A stretch of 64,000 nucleotides of DNA from Mixophyes australis (Eukaryota > Chordata > Amphibia > Anura > Limnodynastidae). The position numbers and the translations under genes are program-made. Numbering within the stretch: position 1 is the first letter of the stretch; each line of letters begins with the position of its first letter. Under the pieces are notes generated by a model that was given only the letters and a program-made list of their open reading frames with translations, made no database searches and had not been told where the DNA came from. This document shows, one piece after another, positions 11,787 to 21,620 of this stretch. The stretch lies in contig JAVHZZ010000011.1 in the NCBI GenBank assembly GCA_036250195.1, positions 53,258,811 to 53,322,810 on the forward strand, read 5' to 3'.

Positions 11787-12960
11787 TGCGCTCCCTGTGT
11801 TTTGGTTTGGGTTTTTGTTGTAAAACTTTGTGTTTTGTTTTTGTTTTTCGGGCTTTTCCCAAAAATCCTCATGTGTTTTGGTTTTGGTTTTGATCTGGAT
11901 TTAATTAAACATTGTGAAAAATAGGTAAAATTATGTGATTTTGATCTGTTTTTACAGTTTGTTTTCTAATGATCTCTTCACAACTGTCCAAATTTTCACC
12001 AGTTTTGGCTAAAGGCTGCAGTACATTGGCAGGCTTAAACTAGTAACAGAGCAGCAGCACAAGTACATGACAGTTTAATAAAAAATACAACAATCCCTAA
12101 GAAACATAGTGGCAGTGTGCCGCTAAATTATTTACATGCAGACGCTGAATGCTGAAAATAACATTCCAGAATTTTCCCGGCAGATTGACAGAATAGGAGG
12201 TCATTAGATGGACAGCGGCACCAATAGACACTTCGACATGTACATAGACGAAGGTGCACCCAGAATAAAAATGTTGAAAGAAGACACACACTATATTTTG
12301 GAAGTTAGGCGGCATCCATCAATGACAGTGAATCTACAGTAAAAAGAAGAAGTCATTATATAGACAGCGGCATCAGAAGCAATTTAGACAAGTATGTAGA
12401 TGAATGAAGGTGTGCTGCAATTAGAATAAAAATGTTGAAAGACCAGGCACACTTTATTTTGAAAGTTAGAGAGCCTTCATCGTTGACAGTGATGCTACAG
12501 TAAAAAAAAGAGTAAATGTTAAAAGACAATGCACATTATACCTTGAATGTTAGACAGAATGCCTCATGGAAAGTGAAGAGAGTGTAAGAATAAGAGGTCA
12601 TTAGATGGACATTAGTAGACAGATGATGATCAACAAAGGTCATGATGGAAATTGGTGCAAGATGGAATTGTCCTTGAGTCCACCCACTCATATGTTGAAA
12701 AGGACATGCACATACTTTAACAAACTAAGCACTTCAGTGACATGGACTGCCACTTTTGTGGCTGAAGTGCTTAATTTGTTTGGACTCCACAAAATTGAAC
12801 ATTTTGGTTGTTGGATGTTGAACTGTAGAATAGGTAGGGATGTTAACAAATTACTAATGGACATTTGGCTAACAGTGGTCAATGGTGGCAATGTCAACGC
12901 CTGCAACAAAGATGTCTAAATTAATTACATTTTCATTTTACAAAAGAAAATACATAATGT
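11787..12960 (-). mobile_element. hAT remnant F (minus strand)
   Basis: The left edge TAGAGATGTGCG followed by GTGTTTTGGTTT repeats the 3' terminal and subterminal pattern of hAT copy A, so this copy points to the minus strand. The interior at 12600-12960 matches the hAT tail module found at 22740, 26330, 48270, 58000 and 61290 (CAACATTTTGGTTGTTG-like, ATGTTGAAAAGGACATGCAC, CACTTTTGTGGCTGA). The minus frames 12097-12315 and 12688-12909 are remnants of the tail. Between these blocks short duplicated phrases occur (AAAAATGTTGAAAGA at about 12270 and 12428). The transposase core is missing. Confidence 0.68.
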
Positions 12961-13236
12961 TTGTTTGACCAGTACTGCTTGTCCGCTGCCTACACCAGCA
13001 CTTATTGGAACATATCTCCCAACTGTCTATTCAGAAGAAAATTCCAATGACAGTCAGGGAAAAATTAGAACAGTTGATAGCTCCATTTCAGGGCTTCAGA
13101 CTTGACGGTATCCCCTGCAAGGATAAAAGGCAACATTCTCTCAGAGCAGCATTCAGATGGCCAGTTAATTATGTCTGTGCGAGAGAATGCACTATCCATA
13201 GAACTCATCTCATCTTCAATGCAAAGATTTGTAAAT
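12961..13236. other. Unassigned segment
   Basis: No recognisable feature between the hAT remnant and the LINE tail. Confidence 0.3.
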
Positions 13237-13955
13237 ATTCAAAGTAACATAGTAATATAGTTGATGAGGTTGAAAAAAGACACCAGTCCATCAAGTTCAA
13301 CCTATTTTGGATCTCCTGCGATCCCTCACTTATATTTTAAATTGATCCAGAGTAAGCAACCGCCAATCTGTTTCAATTGTGAAAAAACCCCAGACCCAAT
13401 ATTGCAGTCCTATTTTTACCCTATATACACTACTATACTTTATTTTAATTAACGGTCGTATCCCTGGATACACTTTTCTGCGAAAAAATTGTCTAACCCT
13501 TTCTTACACATAGCTATTGAATCTGTCATACCAACCTTCCCTGCCAGTGAATTCCATATCTTGACTGCCCTTACTGTAAAGAACCCCTTCCTTTGCTTGT
13601 TGTGAAATTTCCTGTCCTCTAACCTTAGGGGGTGTCCTGTGTATAGTACTTGGGGTAAAAAGTTCCCATGAAAGTTCTCTGTATTGACCCTTAATGTATT
13701 TGTACATAGTAATCATATCTCCTCTTAGACGCCTCCTTTCTAAAGTAAACGTGCCTAAACTGGCTAACCTTTCCTCATAACTTAATGACTCCATACCCTT
13801 TATCAATTTTGTCACCCTTCTCTGAACCCTTTCTAGTTAGAAATTATCTTTTTTATAGAGTGGTGCCCAGAACAGTACTGCATATTCAAGATGAGGTCTT
13901 ATCAACGATTTATACAGTGGCAAAATGACACTGTCTTACTTGCATCTATACCCCT
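13237..13955 (-). mobile_element. CR1-like LINE, 3' half (split by gypsy element)
   Basis: Minus-strand non-LTR retrotransposon. The 3' end has the amphibian-type tail read as AACATAGTAATATAGTTGATG on the plus strand (written here in two parts: AACATAGTAATATAG, then TTGATGAGG). The frame 13504-13815 reads TKLIKGMESLSYEERLASLG and RRRLRGDMITMYKYIKG, the classic CR1 C-terminal thumb. A frame change follows near 13640 (the proline-rich KVRGQEISQQAKEG shift). The reverse-transcriptase palm part is on the other side of the gypsy insertion at 21234-21620, and the two halves join at the CCCCT target duplication. Confidence 0.87.
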
Positions 13956-15411
13956 TGTCACGGGCACTAGGAGTCTTTGCCCAGGATATCACCAGATGAT
14001 GGACTTACCAGAGCAATATAGTTGGTACTATGGTTCTCTGGTAGCAGGCTGACAACGGAACAGGAGAAACAGCAGATGGTGAGAGAATGCTCGAGGAAAG
14101 TCTATGAATGTACACGAGGAACCAGATGGACAAGGGAACGTGAGGAAAGTCAGTGGTCTGCGTATAGCAAGTTGTACCACTGCTATAGTGAGGAGGAATG
14201 TCCAGGAGTAGCGAGGAGGTAGTGAGAGTCAGCGGTCTGCATATAGCAAGTTGTACCGCTGTCTAGGTGAAGGAATGGAATCCAGGTGAAGGTAGGTAAC
14301 GGGGAAGTCAGTGGTCTGCGTATAGCAAGTTGTACCACTGCTATGTGAGAGGATACTTGAAACTGGTGTCACAGGGAACAGGAGTCAGTGGTCTGCGTCA
14401 GCAAGTTGTACCACTGCTATATATATGTGAGGAGGGGCACGAGGAGATGAATGTAAAGCAGAGTATACACGGGGCACACAGAACTTGATCTCACGATGAT
14501 ATCCACAATACAACGATAACTGACAAGCACTGCTTGAAGTATACAAAGTCACAATAACTATCCAGGCAATAGGAAACAAAGTCAATGGTAACAATAGCTT
14601 CAGTGGATAGGAGACTCCGGAGGAGAACACAACTCAGTCCAGATGGATATGCAATACACAAGCAAAGTCAATGGAAAGTATGCATACCGCGGTTCAGGAG
14701 AGCAGGCTGTCAGAGAGACGTGCAGGGATACCTGAACGGCTGAAGGCCGGCAGGAGGAGAGACCACTGGAGGGTGGAAGCGGTAATCAGGTTGGTGCAGG
14801 GCACGGCAGGTAATCCAGAATTAACGAAGCAATACTCAGGAAGCAGTAGTAAGTGGAACTGGAAACATGAAGAACACGGGAGAGTTGAGGCTGTCTGGTA
14901 TCCAGTAGTAGAGGTTGAGGCAGCGGAGAGCTGACACGATAAACCCAGGAGAGTTGAGACGATCAGGAACTCTGTAGTAGTAACGGAGGCAGCGGATAGG
15001 AATCAGCTGAGTGCAGGCACGATGAACACAGGAGAGTTGAAGTGAACAGGAACTCTGTAGTAGTAACGGAGGCAGCGGATAGGAATCAGCTGAGTGCAGA
15101 CACGATGAACACAGGAGAGTTGAAGTGGTCTGGAAACCACAATAGCAGTAAACAGGAATCAGCAGGAGCTGAATACACGAGGAACACAGGAACACCTTCA
15201 GAGGCTCATGGGGAATGAGACTCCAAGATCAGGCAACCAGGTAATGATCACAGGTGGTTTAAATAGGGAGGGTTGCCTGATCATCCACTCAATTAAAAGC
15301 AACAGGTATTGAAGGTTTGATAAGGGCTGCACATGCGCAGACCCTCAGGATGGCAGACGGCCACGGTTCCTGAATACACGGGAAATGGCACTCACAGTCC
15401 GATGAGTGACA
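13956..15411 (-). repeat. Gypsy-1 3' LTR (1456 bp)
   Basis: Starts TGTCACGGGCACTAGG and ends GATGAGTGACA on the plus strand. It contains four copies of a 31-32-nt inverted-repeat unit (14151, 14230, 14309, 14386) and two copies of an 83-bp tandem (14971, 15054 landmarks). The TATA-like box is TTAAATA at 15259-15265 (minus strand TATTTAA). Confidence 0.95.
14151..14416 (-). repeat. Four-unit hairpin array in 3' LTR
   Basis: Units at 14151-14182, 14230-14261, 14309-14340 and 14386-14416 each form a 7-bp stem around a nearly constant 17-18-nt loop (GCAAGTTGT inside). Stems are CAGTGGT/ACCACTG in units 1, 3 and 4 but CAGCGGT/ACCGCTG in unit 2, so both strands of one base pair changed together. 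Spacing is 77-79 bp. The same array is at 19888-20153 in the other LTR. Confidence 0.85.
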
Positions 15412-16619
15412 GTACCCCCCCTTTTAAAGGTGGACACAGAACACCTGGAACCGGGTTTGTCCGGAAACTTGGAATAAAACTTCTTAAGAAGAGCTGGAGC
15501 ATTAAGATCTTCTGCTTTGATCCATGACCGCTCTTCAGGACCAAAGCCCTTCCAATGAACGAGGAAACGAAAAACTCCTCGCAAAATTTTTGCATCCAAT
15601 ATGTGAGTAATCTCAAAGTCCTCCTCTTGATGAATTTGAACTGGCTGAGGTGCTGAAGGAGGGACCGAGAAACGGTTGATGATAAGAGGTTTGAGCAAAG
15701 TCACATGGAAGGCATTGGAAATACGAAGGTTCTTAGGTAGTAGAAGTTTGAAACAAACTGGATTTATAACTTGAATGATCCTATACGGACCAATAAAACG
15801 AGGAGCGAACTTCATAGATGGGACCTTCAAACGAATATTTTTGGTTGATAACCAAACACGATCTACGATTTTCAGTGGTGGAATAGCCCGTCTCTTTTTA
15901 TCTGCAAAAGACTTATATCTGGCAGATGTCTTCTTTAAACAGGTTTTGACCTGAGACCAAATATTTTTGAAGGTCTGACAAACAGTCTCTACAGCAGGAA
16001 CTTGGGTGGGAGGGAGGGCAGGAAATTCCGGAAAAGACGGATGGTGACCGTAAACCACAAAGAATGGAGTTTTAGAAGATGACTCATGATACATGTTGTT
16101 ATGAGCGAATTCAGCCCATGGAAGCAAATCTACCCAGTTGTCTTGGTTGGCTGAAGAGAACATCCTTATAAAAGTCTCAAGATCTTGATTGACCCTTTCG
16201 GTTTGTCCGTTTGATTGAGGATGGTAGGAGGATGAGAGTGATAATCGGATACCCAAGGTCTTACAGAGGGCCCGCCAGAATCTGGAAACAAATTGTACTC
16301 CTCTATCTGAAACAATCTCGGAAGGACATCCATGAATACGGAAGATTTCTTTGATGAAATAATCAGCCAGAGTAGATGAAGAAGGTAAACCGGTCAAAGG
16401 AACAAAATGTGCCATCTTGGAAAATCTGTCCACCACTACCCAAATAGTATTGCAGTTTTTACTAGGAGGAAGCTCAGTAACAAAGTCCATTCTAATATGG
16501 GTCCACGGCTTGGAAGGAATGGGTAGTGGTTGAAGCAAACCCACTGGAGTTCTGCGGGGAGTCTTGAACTGGGAACACAATTCACATGCAGCCACAAAAT
16601 CTTTGACATCTTTCCTCAT
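15345..16619 (-). pseudogene. Gypsy-1 integrase and chromodomain
   Basis: This frame is 424 codons from the first ATG; the same frame continues upstream to the TAG at 16701-16703. It starts in the integrase zinc-finger region (CELCSQFK). The catalytic core follows, with the first aspartate in IRMDFVTELP, the second in SDRGVQFVSRFW and the glutamate in [12 protein letters not shown], so the D,D,E set is intact. Next come GDRVWLSTK-like residues, here VDRVWLSTKNI, which belong to the GPY/F region (FIGPYRI), and a C-terminal chromodomain with FLVHWKGFGPEERSWI. The frame runs about 66 nt into the LTR. The domain is well preserved, but it is cut from reverse transcriptase by the upstream stop, and no separate promoter is expected. 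Confidence 0.9.
15412..15425 (-). promoter_or_regulatory. Gypsy-1 polypurine tract
   Basis: On the minus strand AAAAGGGGGGG (15415-15425) is followed by TAC and then by the 3' LTR start TGTCAC. This is the expected position for the plus-strand primer of reverse transcription. Confidence 0.85.
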
Positions 16620-16700
16620 AGGCCACCAGTAACTTCGAGAAAGAATTTCAAAGGTCTTACTTTCACCAGAGTGTCCAGAAAAATGAGAAGAGTGAAACCA

Positions 16701-18344
16701 CTAAAGGATTTTCTTCTTAAGAGCAGGAGGCACGAGGGTTCTCCCAAATGGTAGCACCGTAGTGGAAGAAGCAGCCAGAGAAACACATTTGGGGTCTAAT
16801 ATAGAGTGGTTGGGACCATCTTCAACGTCTGAGGACGTCACAAAAGCTCGAGATAGAGCGTCTGCTTTTTTATTTTTTGCAGCTGGTTTGAAGGTTATGA
16901 TTAGTTCAAAACGAGAAAAGAAAAGAGACCATCTTGCTTGACTAGGATTCAAACATTGAGCAGACTGTAAATATGACAAATTTTTATGATCAGTAAAAAT
17001 TGTCACAGGATGACGAGCTCCCTCCAACAAATATCTCCATTCCTCTAATGCTACTTTTATAGCCAGCAACTCCTTGTCCCCGATGGTATAATTCTTCTCC
17101 ACAGGCAGAAGACACCGAGAGTAAAAGGCACAAGGATGGAATTTTTGTTGCTCCGATCTTTGGGAGAGAATGGCTCCTAAACCAACATTAGAGGCATCTA
17201 CCTCTAGGAAGAAGGGAAGCGTCACATCAGGCTGTCGAAGAACAGGAGCAGAGGAGAAGGACTCTTTGAGAAACTGGAAGGCTTGAAGAGCCTCAGAGGA
17301 CCATTGTTTAGTATTGGCCCCTTTACGAGTTAGGGCCACAATAGGAGATGCAATCGAGGAAAAATCTTGAATGAAGCGTCTATAGTAATTGGCAAAACCT
17401 AAAAAACGCTGAATTGCACGAAGAGTAGTTGGCTGAGGCCAATGTAACACAGCATTCACCTTTTCTGGATCCATCTGAAGACCAACTCCGGAGACAATAT
17501 ATCCCAGAAATGGAATCTGGGGCAACTCGAATGAACATTTTTCTAACTTGCAGAATAATGAATTTTTCCAGAGTCTGGAAAGGACCTCTGCCACATGTTG
17601 ATGATGAGAAGGCAGGTCCTGCGAAAAGATCAATATGTCGTCCAGATAGACGACGACACAAACATATAACAAGTCCCGGAAGATCTCATTAATGAAACCC
17701 TGCAAAACAGCGGGGGCATTACATAACCCGAAGGGCATTACTAAATATTCATAATGCCCATCTCTGGTGTTGAAAGCTGTCTTCCATTCGTCACCGAACC
17801 TGATTCGAATTAAATTGTAGGCACCACGAAGATCCAACTTGGTAAAGATCCGGGCTCCCTTGATACGATCAAATAACTCAGTAATTAATGGAATGGGATA
17901 CCGATTTTTGATAGTTATGGCGTTAAGTCCACGGAAATCTATGCAGGGGCGTAATGACCCATCCTTCTTTTTTACGAAGAAAAACCCTGCTCCAGCGGGA
18001 GAGGTAGAAGGTCGAATAAATCCTCGCTGGAGATTCTCTTTGATGTACTCAGATGTAGCTTGAGTTTCAGGTAACGAAAGTGGATACACATGTCCCCTGG
18101 GCGGAGTCTTGCCAGGTTGAAGGTCAATCAGACAGTCCCACGAACGATGAGGAGGAAGACGTTAAGACTGAGTTTTATCAAAAACATCGGCAAAAGAAGC
18201 ATACTGAGGAGGAAGTCCCGGTGAACAAGGTGAGATGGAGGATTGTTGTATTTTGAGAGGAACGACTTGAGAGAGGCAACGATGATGACATTCAGGCCCC
18301 CAAGACGTAACTTGAGGAGTGTGCCAGTCAATCTGGGGAGAGTG
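16701..18344 (-). pseudogene. Gypsy-1 reverse transcriptase and RNase H
   Basis: The long open part is 16701-18089; the same frame extends upstream to the protease, broken by a TAA at 18162-18164. Reverse transcriptase blocks in order are [37 protein letters not shown] and [11 protein letters not shown], with the catalytic Y-x-D-D intact. RNase H follows ([17 protein letters not shown], then FTDHKNL). The region ends with ADALSRAF and a TAG at 16701-16703 where integrase should continue. Domain order RT, RNase H, integrase is that of Ty3/gypsy. The frame is the same as that of the protease and integrase, so the three stop codons are point mutations and not frameshifts. Confidence 0.92.
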
Positions 18345-18347
18345 ACG

Positions 18348-18704
18348 TCAAAGCCATGGAAGGCCTAATACAATCGGACTGGTAGTAACAGGAAGAATTA
18401 AAAATGAAATTTCTTCTTGGTGTAATACACCAATTTGAAGGGTTACTGGAGACGTACTCTGGGTGATGAGACCATTAATAATGCGCGATCCATCGATAGC
18501 AGTCACAGTAATAGGTATTTTCAAAGTAATCACTGGTAGAGACCATTGATTCACGAGGGATTTAGAAATAAAATTTCCTGCAGCTCCAGATTCAATAAGT
18601 GCTTGGGACTTAAAGGATTTAGTAGCAAAGGAAACTGTAACATCAAAAGCACAAACTTTTAATTTCGTAGAACATGGAGAGGACTCCAGGGACCCTAACT
18701 TCAC
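18348..18704 (-). pseudogene. Gypsy-1 aspartic protease
   Basis: A 118-codon frame with the retropepsin flap region and the motif ALIESGAAGNFIS. The family active site is D-S/T-G; here the codon at 18591-18593 reads GAA on the minus strand, so the catalytic aspartate is a glutamate. Downstream ILPVTTSPIVLGLPWL matches the conserved C-terminal IVLGxPWL motif. The frame ends in TGA (18348-18350) exactly where arginine codons normally follow, consistent with CpG decay. It is in the same frame as the reverse transcriptase but a different frame from gag. Confidence 0.85.
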
Positions 18705-18718
18705 CTCTCCAGAACTGG

Positions 18719-19651
18719 TTAGGGCCTGGCATTTCCCGATTTTTTAGGGCATGAATTGAGCAAATGAGTGGAATCAGCACAATAGATACAAAGTCTATTT
18801 TTTACTCTTCGGTCCCTCTCCTCTGAAGTTAATTTGGAGCGACCTATCTCCATGGGTATCACCGGAGATGAAGCTGGGCGAACTTGAGGACTTGAGCGAA
18901 GAGGTGCTTTAAATGAAGTTGTTTTTTCAGACTCTCTTTCACGAAATCTCATGTCTACACGGTGGCAAAGAGAAATCAAATCTTCTAGAGAAGTAAGTAA
19001 TTCTTGAGTAGTCAGTGCATCTTTAATTTTATCAGAAAGCCCCTGCTAGAGGGCGGCAATTAACGCTTCAGTGTTCCACTGAAGTTCAGAGGCTAATATC
19101 CGAAATTGAATGACATACTGGCCTACTGTACGAGAACCCTGACGTAGACGGAGGATGCTGGATGCAGCGGAAATAACACGACCAAGTTCATCAAATACAC
19201 TTCGAAACGTGGAAATAAATTTGGCACTATCCTGTAATAATGGATCATTTCTTTCCCACAGAGGGGAAGCCCATGCGAGAGCTTGTCCGGAAAACAAGGA
19301 AATGAGATAGGCCACTCTGGAACGATGAGTAGAGAAATTGTGAGGTTGGAGCTTAAAATGAACTGAGCATTGATTTAGAAAACCCCTGCATGTTTTGGGG
19401 TCTCCATCATATTTTGACGGAGTAGGCAGGTGAAGCGTGGAAGCAGTAGACACCTGGGATGGCACTGGGGAAACGGAGGAAGGCACAGGAGCATCAACAG
19501 TAGCTGTGATATTTTGCACAGACGTTCTTTGGGAATCTAACGCCTGGTAACATTGCAGCAAATGTTGTTGGGGAACATCTTGTTGTTCAATACGGGTAAC
19601 CAGATGCTGCAGCATCTCTTTAGCTGTAGGTTCCGTACCTGGGTCTGTCAT
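18719..19651 (-). pseudogene. Gypsy-1 gag with CCHC knuckle
   Basis: The minus-strand gag starts at ATG 19651, only 13 nt after the 5' LTR, and runs to 18719 with one in-frame TAG at 19046-19048. The first part carries a coiled N-terminal region and a proline/serine-rich linker, then LPTPSKYDGDP and FLNQCSVHF, typical of the Ty3/gypsy capsid (retrotransposon gag family). After the TAG the frame continues to CIYCADSTHLLNSCP, a C-x2-C-x4-H-x4-C zinc knuckle. The product would form the particle core and bind RNA. Only a single stop prevents a complete gag. Confidence 0.88.
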
Positions 19652-19652
19652 G

Positions 19653-19663
19653 GCCTGATCTTA
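19653..19663 (-). promoter_or_regulatory. Gypsy-1 self-complementary primer site
   Basis: On the minus strand the 11 nt TAAGATCAGGC begin one base after the 5' LTR. They are not the complement of a tRNA 3' end (no TGG). They are the exact complement of GCCTGATCTTA, found in the same LTR at 21046-21056 and lying 31 nt after a TATA box. The gag ATG starts two bases later. This matches the Tf1/sushi mode in which the transcript's 5' end folds back as primer. Confidence 0.8.
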
Positions 19664-19664
19664 C

Positions 19665-21233
19665 TGTCACGAGCACTAGGAGTCTTTGCCCAGGATATCA
19701 CCAGATGATGGACTTACCAGAGCAATATAGTTGGTACTATGGTTCTCTGGTAGCAGGGTGACAACGGAACAGGAGAAACAGCAGATGGTGAGAGAATGCT
19801 CGAGGAAAGTCTATGACTAGCAGCAACTGGTAATGAGTAGATGAATGTACACGAGGAACCAGATGGACAAGGGAACGTGAGGAAAGTCAGTGGTCTGCGT
19901 ATAGCAAGTTGTACCACTGCTATAGTGAGGAGGAATGTCCAGGAGTAGCGAGGAGGTAGTGAGAGTCAGCGGTTTGCGTATAGCAAGTTGTACCGCTGTC
20001 TAGGTGAAGGAATGGAATCCAGGTGAAGGTAGGTAACGGGGAAGTCAGTGGTCTGCATATAGCAAGTTGTACCACTGCTATGTGAGAGGATACTTGAAAC
20101 TGGTGTCACAGGGAACAGGAGTCAGTGGTCTGCGTCAGCAAGTTGTACCACTGCTATATATATGTGTGAGGAGGGGCACGAGGAGATGAATGTAAAGCAG
20201 AGTATACACGGGGCACACAGAATTTGATCCCACGATGATATCCACAATACAACGATAACTGACAAGCACTGCTTGAAGTATACAAAGTCACAATAACTAT
20301 CCAGGCAATAGGAAACAAAGTCAATGGTAACAATAGCTTCAGTGGATAGGAGACTCTGGAGGAGAACACAACTCAGTCCAGATGGATATGCAATACACAA
20401 GCAAAGTCAATGGAAAGTATGCATACCGCGGTTCAGGAGAGCAGGCTGTCAGAGAGACGTGCAGGGATACCTGAACGGCTGAAGGCCGGCAGGAGGAGAG
20501 ACCACTGGAGGGTGGAAGCGGTAATCAGGTTGGTGCAGCGCACGGCAGGTAATCCAGAATTAACGAAGCAATACTCAGGAAGCAGTAGTAAGTGGAACTG
20601 GAAACATGAAGAACACGGGAGAGTTGAGGCTGTCTGGTATCCAGTAGTAGAGGTTGAGGCAGCGGAGAGCTGACACGATAAACCCAGGAGAGTTGAGACG
20701 ATCAGGAACTCTGTAGTAGTAACGGAGGCAGCGGATAGGAATCAGCTGAGTGCAGGCACGATGAACACAGGAGAGTTGAAGTGAACAGGAACTCTGTAGT
20801 AGTAACGGAGGCAGCGGATAGGAATCAGCTGAGTGCAGGCACGATGAACACAGGAGGGTTGAAGTGAACAGGAACTCTGTAGTAGTAACGGAGGCAGCGG
20901 ATAGGAATCAGCTGAGTGCAGACACGATGAACACAGGAGAGTTGAAGTGGTCTGGAAACCACAATAGCAGTAAACAGGAATCAGCAGGAGCTGAATACAC
21001 GAGGAACACAGGAACACCTTCAGAGGCTCATGGGGAATGAGACTCTAAGATCAGGCAACCAGGTAATGATCACAGGTGGTTTAAATAGGGAGGGTTGCCT
21101 GATCATCCAATCAATTAAAAGCAACAGTTACTGAAGGTTTGATAAGGGCTGCACATGCGCAGACCCTCAGGATGGCGGACGGCCACGGTTCCTGAATACA
21201 CGGGAAATGGCACTCACAGTCCGATGAGTGACA
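19665..21233 (-). repeat. Gypsy-1 5' LTR (1569 bp)
   Basis: Bounded by TGTCACGAGCACTAGG and GATGAGTGACA on the plus strand. It has the same hairpin array as the other LTR (units at 19888, 19967, 20046, 20123), an 83-bp tandem in three copies (landmarks 20710, 20793, 20876, against two in the other LTR) and a 28-bp segment near 19816 missing from the other LTR. If transcription starts at 21056, U3 is only about 177 bp and R plus U5 about 1.39 kb. Confidence 0.95.
21046..21104 (-). promoter_or_regulatory. Gypsy-1 core promoter and predicted transcript start
   Basis: On the minus strand a TATTTAA box (21081-21087) precedes GCCTGATCTTA (21046-21056) by 31 nt, so that 11-mer would be the first transcribed sequence. 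A perfect 12-bp inverted repeat, GATCAGGCAACC and GGTTGCCTGATC, flanks the TATA box (21093-21104 and 21049-21060). In the other LTR the same arrangement is at 15224-15265 with one base different in the 11-mer. Confidence 0.72.
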
Positions 21234-21620
21234 CCCCTTTTAATACATGCCAAAGCTTCATTTGCCATCACAGCTGCTGCTTGACATTGAGCACTATTGC
21301 TAAGTCTACTATCTACAAGCACTCCCAAATCATTTTCCATTATAGATTCTCCTAAATTAATTCCATTTAATTTATAGATTGCATTCTTGTTTGTGATGCC
21401 TAAAAGCATAACCTTACATTTATCTATGTCAAACCTCATATTACATTTTCCAGCCCAATCCTCCAGTTTATTTAAGTCCCTCTTTAGAAAAGCTACATCT
21501 TGCTCTGATTTTATTACCTTACAGAGTTTAGTGTCATGTGCAAAAATAGAAACTTTACTCTCTAAGTCATCACCAAGGTCATTAATAAATATGTTATATT
21601 CAAGAATCTGCAGGTATGAT
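21234..21620 (-). pseudogene. CR1-like LINE, reverse transcriptase palm fragment
   Basis: This is the 5' part of the LINE that was split by the gypsy element. The minus frame reads FINDLGDDLESKVSIFA, then HDTKLCKV, and NMRFDIDKCKVMLLG, followed by DLGVLVDSRLSNSAQCQAAA. These are the conserved blocks C to E of CR1 reverse transcriptase. The catalytic motif, normally F-A-D-D, reads F-A-H-D here (near 21533-21545), so a metal-binding aspartate is lost. The copy ends near 21600-21620, a 5' truncation typical of LINEs. Confidence 0.88.

Larger units (their letters stand above)
13956..21233 (-). mobile_element. Chromodomain Ty3/gypsy retrotransposon, near full length
   Basis: The 7.3-kb minus-strand element is bounded by TGTCAC and GTGACA and flanked by a perfect 5-bp target duplication, CCCCT (13951-13955 and 21234-21238). 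Order on the minus strand: 5' LTR (19665-21233), primer site, gag with CCHC knuckle, protease, reverse transcriptase, RNase H, integrase, chromodomain, polypurine tract, 3' LTR (13956-15411). This is the Tf1/sushi (chromovirus) arrangement. Several stop codons interrupt gag and pol. The LTRs look nearly identical by eye except for indels (a third 83-bp tandem unit and a 28-bp segment in the right LTR). It inserted inside a CR1-like LINE of the same orientation. Confidence 0.96.

Noticed and set aside
14022..15195. Short frames in the gypsy-1 LTRs (for example 14671-14934 and 20410-20673)
   Set aside because: They repeat in both LTRs because the LTRs are copies; no domain and tandem units inside.
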